Positions 15,330 through 21,677 of a DNA stretch of 39,321 nt are shown here, piece by piece. The position numbers and the translations under genes were made by a program. Origin of the DNA: DASZZZ01 sp036260375 (GTDB taxonomy: Bacteria; Actinomycetota; CADDZG01; WHSQ01); NCBI GenBank assembly GCA_036260375.1, contig DASZZZ010000082.1, positions 1 through 39,321 on the forward strand, read 5' to 3'. Within the stretch, counting starts at the first letter, position 1. The number at the start of each line of letters is the position of its first letter. Under the pieces are notes generated by a model that did not search any database, was not told where the DNA came from, and saw only the letters and a list, made by a program, of their open reading frames with translations.

Positions 15330-16703
15330 GTGAACAAGTACAAGGTCACAGGCTGGGCGCTGGGGGCCGTGGCGGTCGGATTGACGCTGGGCCTGTGGCT
15401 CGCGCTCGACCGCGATCCGTCGCGCTGGAACCAGGGTTCCAATGCGATCGACTTCGGCACCGCCCTCTTCTGGATCACGCTGCTCGCCGCGGTCGAGCTC
15501 CTCCCGATGTCGCTGGGTCTCGGCACCGAGATGACGATGACGATGCCGATCCATCTGGCGCTCGCGATCCTCTACCCCCCGTGGACGGCGATGACGATCA
15601 CCGCGATCAGCGCCGTCGACCTGCGCGAGCTCCGCCGCGAGCTTCCGATCCATCGCGTCGTCTTCAACCGCGCCCAGATCACCCTCGCCGTCGGCGCGAC
15701 GTGCATGCCGTTCGCGTTCGCCGACAACCCGTTTCACCCCGTACCGATCGTCCTCGCGGCGGTCGCGCACGCGGTCGTCAACCTGACGCTCGTCGCGGTG
15801 GGCGTGCACTTCGCCACCAACGCATCGCTGCGCGACACCGTCCGGAGCCTCGTCCCGGAGCCCGTGTCCGGCTTCGTCGTCTGGTACGTCGTCGTCATCG
15901 GCCTGGGAGTCGTGACCGCGCTGGCGTACGACCAGTTCGCGGCGTGGGCGGTCGCCGCGATCATCGTCCCGATCCTCTTCGCGCGGCTCAGCATCATCGG
16001 CGCGCGCACCCAACAGGAGCTCTCGGAGCGGATCCGCAAGCAGCAGCAGGCGCTGCTCGACGCGACCGAGAAGATCTTCCAGGAGCGCGAGAACGAGCGC
16101 AAACGGATCGCCGAGGAGATTCACGACTCGAGCCTCCAGCTCCTCGCCGCGGCGGCGTACGGGTGCGGCAACGCGAACGAGTTCATCTTGGTGCAGCGCT
16201 ACGACCTCGCCGGCGAGGCCGTGAAGAACGCTCGCAACGCGCTCGACGAGGCGATCCAGATGCTGCGCGGATCGCTGGTCGACCTCAGGCGCTCGTCGGT
16301 CGAGAAGGGCGGGCTCATGGAGACGATCCGCACGTTCGTCGACCACGCGTCGACGTTGTGGGGTGCCGACATCCGCGTCGAGGGCAACGTGAAGTCCGAG
16401 CCGCCGCTGCCGGTCGCGCTCGCGGCGTTCCAGATCCTCCAGGAGGGCCTCACGAACGCGCTCAAGCACGCCGATTCCAGCAGCGTGGTCGTGCGGATTG
16501 ACGACTCCGACGGCCGTGTGCATATCGTTGTGCAGGACGACGGCACGGGGTTCGACCCGTCGACGGAGGTCGGCAGCGACCACGTCGGCATGCGGCTGAT
16601 GCGAGAGCGCGCCGCCCACGTGGGTGGGGCCATCGAGCTGGAGTCGCGGCCCGGCTCCGGAACTCGTCTCGAAGTCATCCTTCCGGGGGGGGTCGCTCAG
16701 TGA
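15330..16703 (+). CDS. Membrane sensor histidine kinase, NarL/DesK type
   Basis: A 457-residue kinase. The N-terminal half has about seven hydrophobic helices (roughly 7-27, 43-62, 70-92, 113-131, 138-160, 180-200, 204-222) forming a membrane-embedded sensor with little extracytoplasmic sequence. A coiled-coil linker (about 226-258) leads to the HisKA_3 dimerisation box ERKRIAEEIHDSSLQLL with His265 as the phosphorylated residue. The HATPase domain follows: EGLTNALKHA (N box), QDDGTGFD (G1) and GMRLMRERAAHVGG (G2). The GTG start is leaderless-like. Its stop overlaps the GTG of the response regulator. The signal is unknown; the adjoining small peptide gene is a candidate. Confidence 0.92.
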   Translation: MNKYKVTGWALGAVAVGLTLGLWLALDRDPSRWNQGSNAIDFGTALFWITLLAAVELLPMSLGLGTEMTMTMPIHLALAILYPPWTAMTITAISAVDLRELRRELPIHRVVFNRAQITLAVGATCMPFAFADNPFHPVPIVLAAVAHAVVNLTLVAVGVHFATNASLRDTVRSLVPEPVSGFVVWYVVVIGLGVVTALAYDQFAAWAVAAIIVPILFARLSIIGARTQQELSERIRKQQQALLDATEKIFQERENERKRIAEEIHDSSLQLLAAAAYGCGNANEFILVQRYDLAGEAVKNARNALDEAIQMLRGSLVDLRRSSVEKGGLMETIRTFVDHASTLWGADIRVEGNVKSEPPLPVALAAFQILQEGLTNALKHADSSSVVVRIDDSDGRVHIVVQDDGTGFDPSTEVGSDHVGMRLMRERAAHVGGAIELESRPGSGTRLEVILPGGVAQ

Positions 16704-17326
16704 CGCTGCGGGTGCTCATCGCCGAGGACCACACGCTCGTGTCCCAGGGGCTTGAGGCGATGCTCTCGATGTCGGAGGGCATCGAGCTCGTCGGCGTCGT
16801 CGACTCGGGCGACGACGCGGTCGAGAAGGTCGAGCACGACCATCCCGACGTCGTCCTCATGGACGTGAACCTCGGCCCGAGCATGAACGGCATCGAGGCG
16901 ACGCGGAAGATAAAGGAGGTGTCGCCCCGAACGAAGGTGCTCATCCTGACGATGTTCACCGACCCCGGCACGGTCGCGGAGGCCGTCAAGGCGGGCGCCG
17001 ACGGCTACATGTCCAAGGGCTCGTCGCGCGAGGCCGTCGTCAAGGCGCTCCACGACGTGATCGACGGCCGTTCGGTGCTCGATCCGAACGTCACCGAGGG
17101 AATCTTCGGACGCATCAGCGGCAAGGATCCGCGCGCCTTGAGCGACCGCGAGCTCACGGTGCTGCAGGAGCTCAGCCACGGCAAGTCGACGCGCGAGGTC
17201 GCCGAGTCGATCCACGTCTCCGAGGAGACGGTCAAGACCTATCTCAAGCAGATCTTCCGCAAGCTCGGCGTCCACGACCGCACCGAGGCGGTCGCCGAGG
17301 CGTTCCGCCGCGGTCTCGTGCACTGA
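16700..17326 (+). CDS. Response regulator, NarL/FixJ (LuxR-HTH) type
   Basis: A 208-residue two-domain regulator. The receiver has the acidic pocket AED (8-10), the phosphoacceptor Asp55 in VLMDVN, the Thr in LILTMF and Lys in YMSKG. The GerE/LuxR helix-turn-helix runs from about 145 to 205: LSDRELTVLQELSHGKSTREV, with the recognition helix region VSEETVKTYLKQIFRKL. GTG overlaps the kinase stop (GTGA), so the pair is made together. It ends 7 nt before the convergent paralogue B gene. Confidence 0.94.
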   Translation: MTLRVLIAEDHTLVSQGLEAMLSMSEGIELVGVVDSGDDAVEKVEHDHPDVVLMDVNLGPSMNGIEATRKIKEVSPRTKVLILTMFTDPGTVAEAVKAGADGYMSKGSSREAVVKALHDVIDGRSVLDPNVTEGIFGRISGKDPRALSDRELTVLQELSHGKSTREVAESIHVSEETVKTYLKQIFRKLGVHDRTEAVAEAFRRGLVH

Positions 17327-17332
17327 CGCGCG

Positions 17333-17968
17333 CTACGGCGACAGCGTCATCGTCCGGTTGAGCGCGTCGAGCGTCGCGCGCGCGATCGCGTCGTTGTCGT
17401 CGACGCGCACGAGCGCGGACCCGACGAGCGTGTCGGCCCCCGCGAGCAGCGACACGACCGCGAGCCTGACGTCCCCGAGCGCGACGAGGCTGACGGCGTC
17501 GACGTCGATCGAGGGCTGGAGCAGCGATCGAAGGCCGTTGACGACGGCGCGGGCGACGGTCCGGTGCTCGTGGCGCAACCCGCACGGGGCGCCCGCCTCC
17601 CCGACGAGGACGTCGCCGTGCAGCTCAAGCGTCACTCGCACCATGAACTCGTCGCTGGAGCGGCGGGTCGCGATCGACGACAGGCGTCGCCGGGGCGGGA
17701 CGGCCCCCGGGTCGACGCCGCCCGAGCGCAGGACCTTGACGCCGGCGGCCGGCACGTCGACGCCGAAGCGCTCCGCCGCGATCCGCACGACCTCGGCGGC
17801 GACGTCGGCCGGGTCGCGCTCGGGCACGACGAGCACGCGCACCTCGGGCGCGCCGGACGAGCCGAGCTCCACGCGCGCGCCGCGTACGCCGCGCAGCGAC
17901 GCCACGGCCTGCTCGAGCTCCGCCGTGTGCGCCGCGGCGACACTCCCCAAGCGGGCCTCCTCAGACAT
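17333..17968 (-). CDS. Unknown protein, paralogue B of the pair flanking the two-component system
   Basis: A 211-residue protein with the same two-part plan as the gene at 14083-14769. Region one: LRGVRGARVELG, then EVRVLVVPERDPADVAAEV and FGVDVPAAGVKVL. Region two begins MVRVTLELHGD and closes with LVGSALVRVDDNDAIARATL followed by DALNR. Shared invariants with paralogue A include the LVGSAL, D..A.ARA.L and NR elements. Rich in Ala, Arg and Val; no signal peptide or TM helix. Convergent with the response regulator. ATG at 17968 chosen by comparison with the paralogue; the longer open frame upstream shadows the DUF2505 gene. Confidence 0.75.
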   Translation of the reverse strand: MSEEARLGSVAAAHTAELEQAVASLRGVRGARVELGSSGAPEVRVLVVPERDPADVAAEVVRIAAERFGVDVPAAGVKVLRSGGVDPGAVPPRRRLSSIATRRSSDEFMVRVTLELHGDVLVGEAGAPCGLRHEHRTVARAVVNGLRSLLQPSIDVDAVSLVALGDVRLAVVSLLAGADTLVGSALVRVDDNDAIARATLDALNRTMTLSP

Positions 17969-18050
17969 TCTTCGACGGCTCCCCGGCAGCCAATTCCTGG
18001 GAGCGCCGAGGTTACCAAGGAGACCGGCCGGCCGGTAGGCGCTTGGCCGA

Positions 18051-18056
18051 TACCCT
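18051..18056 (+). promoter_or_regulatory. -10 box for the DUF2505 gene
   Basis: TACCCT, 6 nt before the GTG at 18063; leaderless arrangement. Confidence 0.45.
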
Positions 18057-18062
18057 GACGAG

Positions 18063-18569
18063 GTGCGATTCGTTATCGACCACCTTTTTCCTGCTCCGGT
18101 CGACGACGTCGCCCGCGTCACGCTCGACGTCGCGTTCCAGGGGTCGCTCGGCGACGTCGGCGGCTTGCGCGACCGGCGCGTGCTCGACCAGTCCGACGAG
18201 GGCGGCGGCCGCGTCCGGCGGCGCGTCCGGTGCGTGCTCGACGTGCAGCTCCCCGGAGCGGCGCGCGCGCTCGTGGGCGACGGCGAGCCGGCGTGGGTCG
18301 AGGACGCGCTGTGGCTGCCGGGCGAGCGGACGTGGCACTGGGTCGTCCGGCCCGAGATCGGCGGCGACGTCCTCGCCGCAGACGGCGCGATCGCGCTCGC
18401 CGAGCACGACGGCGGCACCCTGCGGCGGGTCTCCGGGCGCGTCGACGTCCGGATCCCGTTCTACGGCGGGCGCGTCGAACGGTCGATCGTCGCCGGGCTC
18501 CGGCGCGCCTACGACGAGGAGGCCCGCCGTCTCGCCGCGTGGCTCGACCGCGACGTAACCAAGCCGTAA
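18063..18569 (+). CDS. DUF2505 (SRPBCC-fold) protein
   Basis: A 168-residue protein of the START/SRPBCC-like DUF2505 family, common in Actinomycetota. The start MRFVIDHLFPAPVDDVARVTLD is given by the family pattern of a beta strand and a DDV helix (shown as pattern residues F..DH.FPAPVDDV). The late part VSGRVDVRIPFYGGRVERSIV, containing the IPFYGGRVE stretch, and a terminal amphipathic helix are also family features. Probably binds a hydrophobic ligand; role unknown. GTG start, apparently leaderless. Its last codons carry part of the GlnR-like operator of glnA1. Confidence 0.78.
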   Translation: MRFVIDHLFPAPVDDVARVTLDVAFQGSLGDVGGLRDRRVLDQSDEGGGRVRRRVRCVLDVQLPGAARALVGDGEPAWVEDALWLPGERTWHWVVRPEIGGDVLAADGAIALAEHDGGTLRRVSGRVDVRIPFYGGRVERSIVAGLRRAYDEEARRLAAWLDRDVTKP

Positions 18570-18592
18570 CACGAGCGAAACGCCGGAGAAAC
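18555..18592 (+). promoter_or_regulatory. GlnR-type operator array upstream of glnA1 (four boxes)
   Basis: Four pentamers in exact 11-bp phase: GTAAC (18555), GTAAC (18566), GAAAC (18577), GAAAC (18588), each separated by 6 nt. The known actinobacterial GlnR site is gTnAc-n6-GaAAc repeated. The array lies at about -60 to -23 relative to the proposed glnA1 start site and overlaps the end of the DUF2505 gene. A glnR gene is present at 28365-29054. Confidence 0.75.
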
Positions 18593-18602
18593 CGCGGCGC
18601 CC

Positions 18603-18608
18603 TACGTT
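18603..18608 (+). promoter_or_regulatory. -10 box for glnA1
   Basis: TACGTT just downstream of the GlnR-like array, leaving a leader of about 30 nt before the glnA1 ATG. No good -35, as expected for an activator-dependent promoter. Confidence 0.4.
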
Positions 18609-18645
18609 CGAGGCGACGACGACGTCATCCACGAGGGAGGACGCA

Positions 18646-20073
18646 ATGCCCGCATCGCCATCCGACGCACTCGAGCTGGGACGCGAGCACGGCGCCCAGT
18701 TCGTCGACATCCGCTTCTCCGACCTCCCCGGCCTCATGCAGCACTTCTCGGTGCCGTTCGACGAGTTCGGCGAGGAGGCGTTCGAGGAGGGTCTCGGCTT
18801 CGACGGGTCGTCGATCCGCGGCTTCCAGGAGATCCAGGAGTCGGACATGATCCTCGTGCCCGACCCGGCGACCGCGGTGATGGACCCGTTCCGCAAGCAC
18901 CCGACGCTGGTCCTGCACGCCTTCGTGAAGGACCCGCTGACGGGCGAGTTCTACTCGCGCGACCCGCGCTACGTCGCCAAGAAGGCCCAGGACTACCTCG
19001 ACGGCACCGGGATCGCCGACACCGCGTACTTCGGCCCCGAGGCGGAGTTCTACGTCTTCGACTCCATCCGCTTCGACCAGAACCAGCACTCCGGCTACTA
19101 CTACGTCGACGCGGTCGAGGGCGTGTGGAACTCGGGGGCCGAGGAGGGCGGACGCAACCTCGGCTACAAGCCGCGCTACAAGGAGGGCTACTTCCCGGTC
19201 CCGCCGATGGACCACTACCAGGACCTGCGCTCGGAGATGGTGCTGATGCTGCGCGATCACTTCGGCATCCCGGTCGAGGTCCATCACCACGAGGTCGGCA
19301 CCGCGGGGCAGGGCGAGATCGACATGGGCTTCGCCCCGCTGCTCCAGATCGCCGACCGGCTCATGCTCTACAAGTACGTCGTCAAGAACGTCGCGCTACA
19401 GCACGGCAAGACCGTCACGTTCATGCCCAAGCCGATCTTCCAGGACAACGGCTCCGGCATGCACGTGCACCAGTCGTTGTGGCGCGACGGCGAGCCGCTG
19501 TTCTGGGACGAGCTCGGCTACGCGCAGCTGTCCGACGTCGCGCGCTTCTACATCGGCGGTCTGCTCGAGCACGCGCCGGCGCTGCTCGCGCTGTGCGCGC
19601 CGACGACGAACTCGTACAAGCGCCTGGTGCCCGGGTACGAGGCGCCGGTCAACCTCGTGTACTCCCAGCGCAACCGCTCCGCGGCGGTGCGCATCCCGCT
19701 GTACTCGAAGTCGCCGAAGTCCAAGCGCATCGAGTTCCGCTGCCCGGACCCGTCGTGCAACCCGTACCTCGCGTTCTCCGCGCTGCTCATGGCGGGCGTC
19801 GACGGCATCCGCAACAAGATCGAGCCGCCCGAGCCGGTCGACAAGGACCTCTACGACCTTCCGCCCGAGGAGCTCGCCGCGGTCCCGCAGGTCCCGGGCT
19901 CGCTCGAGGATGCGCTCGACGCGCTCGAGGCCGACCACGACTTCCTGCTCGAGGGCGGCGTGTTCACCGAGGACGTCATCACTCACTGGATCGACTACAA
20001 GCGTGCGCGCGAGGTCGACGAGCTCAGGCTTCGCCCCCATCCGTACGAGTTCTACCTCTACTACGACATCTGA
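18646..20073 (+). CDS. glnA1: Glutamine synthetase type I, GlnA1 (adenylylatable)
   Basis: A 475-residue dodecameric GSI that makes glutamine from glutamate, ammonia and ATP in the cytoplasm. Motifs: FDGSSIRGF (latch), PEAEFYVFDS (metal Glu), KPIFQDNGSGMHVHQSL, NSYKRLVPGYEAP (ATP-binding), SKRIEFRCPDPSCNPYLAF. Tyr403 in KDLYDLPPEE is the adenylylation site of GSI-beta enzymes, and the cognate glnE lies downstream. The end RPHPYEFYLYYD is typical of actinobacterial GlnA1. ATG with GGAGG upstream. Probably GlnR-controlled through the array at 18555-18592. Confidence 0.96.
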   Translation: MPASPSDALELGREHGAQFVDIRFSDLPGLMQHFSVPFDEFGEEAFEEGLGFDGSSIRGFQEIQESDMILVPDPATAVMDPFRKHPTLVLHAFVKDPLTGEFYSRDPRYVAKKAQDYLDGTGIADTAYFGPEAEFYVFDSIRFDQNQHSGYYYVDAVEGVWNSGAEEGGRNLGYKPRYKEGYFPVPPMDHYQDLRSEMVLMLRDHFGIPVEVHHHEVGTAGQGEIDMGFAPLLQIADRLMLYKYVVKNVALQHGKTVTFMPKPIFQDNGSGMHVHQSLWRDGEPLFWDELGYAQLSDVARFYIGGLLEHAPALLALCAPTTNSYKRLVPGYEAPVNLVYSQRNRSAAVRIPLYSKSPKSKRIEFRCPDPSCNPYLAFSALLMAGVDGIRNKIEPPEPVDKDLYDLPPEELAAVPQVPGSLEDALDALEADHDFLLEGGVFTEDVITHWIDYKRAREVDELRLRPHPYEFYLYYDI

Positions 20074-20093
20074 GCTCGACGACCGCACGTGAC

Positions 20094-20123
20094 GAAGGCC
20101 GCCGGAGGTCGCCGGCGGCCTTC
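20094..20123 (+). terminator. Hairpin terminator after glnA1
   Basis: Perfect 12-bp stem GAAGGCCGCCGG / CCGGCGGCCTTC with loop AGGTCG, 20 nt past the glnA1 stop. No T run follows, as is common in high-G+C genomes. Confidence 0.7.
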
Positions 20124-20138
20124 GTGCGCGCGGCCCCC

Positions 20139-20144
20139 TAGCAT
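20139..20144 (+). promoter_or_regulatory. -10 box for the first CPBP gene
   Basis: TAGCAT, 6 nt before the ATG at 20151, directly after the glnA1 terminator; leaderless arrangement. Confidence 0.45.
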
Positions 20145-20150
20145 GAACGC

Positions 20151-20882
20151 ATGAGCGCGGCCCCCGACGCCGACGGCGCCCCGACCGACCGCGGCGCGCA
20201 GAAACGCCTGCGCGGTGGCGACCTCGCCATTGCGCTCGGCATCGGCATCCCGGCCGGGTTCCTGCTGGCGATCGCGGTCGGCGTGACGCTCGCGGCGTTC
20301 GGCGTCGATCTCGCCGGCGGCGCGGGCGTCGCCCTGTCCGCGGTGGTGTACGTGCCGATCGGCGCGTGCGCGTGGTACTTCTGCGGCGTGCGGCGTGGCG
20401 GCGGGCTGCGCGCGCTCGGGCTGACGAGGACCGGCGCGGGGGCGGTCGCACTCATGTTGCCACTGGCGCTCGGGCTCACGTGGATCGAGGGCATCGTCAC
20501 GCTGCCGTTCGCGCAGCTGATCGACGAGGACCGCAACCCGCAGCTCGACTTGCTCGCGCCCGGCGAAAGCATGCCACCGGCGCGGCTCGTGTGGCTCGTC
20601 GTGGCCGCGGTCGTGATCGCGCCCGTCGTGGAGGAGATCGTGTTCCGCGGACTCGTCTATCGCTATCTTCGGCAACGCACCGGCGTCGCGTCGTCCGCGA
20701 TCGTCTCGGGCGCTCTGTTCTCCGCAGTGCACGGCTATCTCGTGGTGCTGCCCGCGCTATTCATCTTCGGCGTCGCGCTCGCGCTCGTAACCGAGCGCTA
20801 CGCCAGCATCGTTCCCGCCATCGTGCTCCACGCGACCAAGAACGCGCTCGCGCTCGGAGCGCTGTTCCTCACGCTCTCCTAG
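20151..20882 (+). CDS. CPBP-family intramembrane metalloprotease (first copy)
   Basis: A 243-residue membrane protein with about seven to eight helices after a 22-residue cytoplasmic start. The CPBP (Abi/CAAX protease) motif EEIVFRGLVYRYL begins at Glu161-Glu162; the second and third motifs are the SGALFSAVHG segment and the LHATKNALAL C-terminal segment (His and Asn). Family members cleave prenylated proteins or peptides, or act as scaffolds. Substrate unknown. It sits between glnA1 and glnE next to a second copy. Confidence 0.88.
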   Translation: MSAAPDADGAPTDRGAQKRLRGGDLAIALGIGIPAGFLLAIAVGVTLAAFGVDLAGGAGVALSAVVYVPIGACAWYFCGVRRGGGLRALGLTRTGAGAVALMLPLALGLTWIEGIVTLPFAQLIDEDRNPQLDLLAPGESMPPARLVWLVVAAVVIAPVVEEIVFRGLVYRYLRQRTGVASSAIVSGALFSAVHGYLVVLPALFIFGVALALVTERYASIVPAIVLHATKNALALGALFLTLS

Positions 20883-20922
20883 AGCCCGACGTCGCGGACA
20901 TCGTTCGTCTACGCTCGGGGCG

Positions 20923-21669
20923 GTGGACGAAAGGGGGTCGGTCACGGCTGACGACCGCGCCGCGGGCGTGCGGGTTCCGTGGACGGGGAGAGACACCATC
21001 GTGGTCGTCGCGGGCAGCTTCCTCGGCGGCATCGCGGCGACGATCGCCATCGCGTGGCTGGTCGGCGACCAGCTGGCTCACTCGGGCGACGCCGGCACCT
21101 TCTTGGTCATGATCGCGACCACGGCACCGGGCGTCATGCTGGTCGAGCGCGTGTGCGTGCGACGACGCGGGGCGCCGTGGTGCTCGATCATCGGCCCGCG
21201 CGTCAGTCGCGGCACGATCGCGACGATGGCACTGCTGGCGAGTGGCGTCCTCTACACCAACGTCGTCGTCGCCCACGTCCTGGACCCCCTGCTGCCCGAC
21301 GTCGACGCGGCGATCCCCGGCATGCGGGCGCAGGATGACCTGCTCGCGCTGTTCTGGCTGCTCGCCGCGTTCGCGGTCGTCGTGCCGATAGCGGAGGAGC
21401 TCGTGTTCCGCGGCGTCCTCTACCGCTACGCGCGCTCGCGATGGGGCGTTCGCAACGGCATCCTGGTCTCCGCGAGTGTGTTCGCGCTCGTCCACGTCCA
21501 CCCCGTGTCGATGGTAGGGGCGTTCCTCCTCGGCATTGCCGCGGCGCTGTTCTTCGAGCGCGACGACAGCCTCTATCCGGCGATCGGCCTGCACGTGTCG
21601 TACAACGCGCTGGTCTTCCTCGCGCCGTACTTCCTGGCTCTATTCTCCGAGCTGCTCGCCGTCGCCTGA
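20923..21669 (+). CDS. CPBP-family intramembrane metalloprotease (second copy)
   Basis: A 248-residue membrane protein similar in plan to the preceding gene. The glutamate motif EELVFRGVLYRYA starts at Glu158-Glu159; then ASVFALVHVHP (His) and LHVSYNALVFL (His, Asn). GTG start 7 nt after TACGCT (20910-20915), so it probably has its own leaderless promoter. The N-terminal halves of the two copies differ more than the catalytic halves, which points to an old duplication. Convergent with glnE, 8 nt apart. Confidence 0.87.
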   Translation: MDERGSVTADDRAAGVRVPWTGRDTIVVVAGSFLGGIAATIAIAWLVGDQLAHSGDAGTFLVMIATTAPGVMLVERVCVRRRGAPWCSIIGPRVSRGTIATMALLASGVLYTNVVVAHVLDPLLPDVDAAIPGMRAQDDLLALFWLLAAFAVVVPIAEELVFRGVLYRYARSRWGVRNGILVSASVFALVHVHPVSMVGAFLLGIAAALFFERDDSLYPAIGLHVSYNALVFLAPYFLALFSELLAVA

Positions 21670-21677
21670 CGCCCGTC

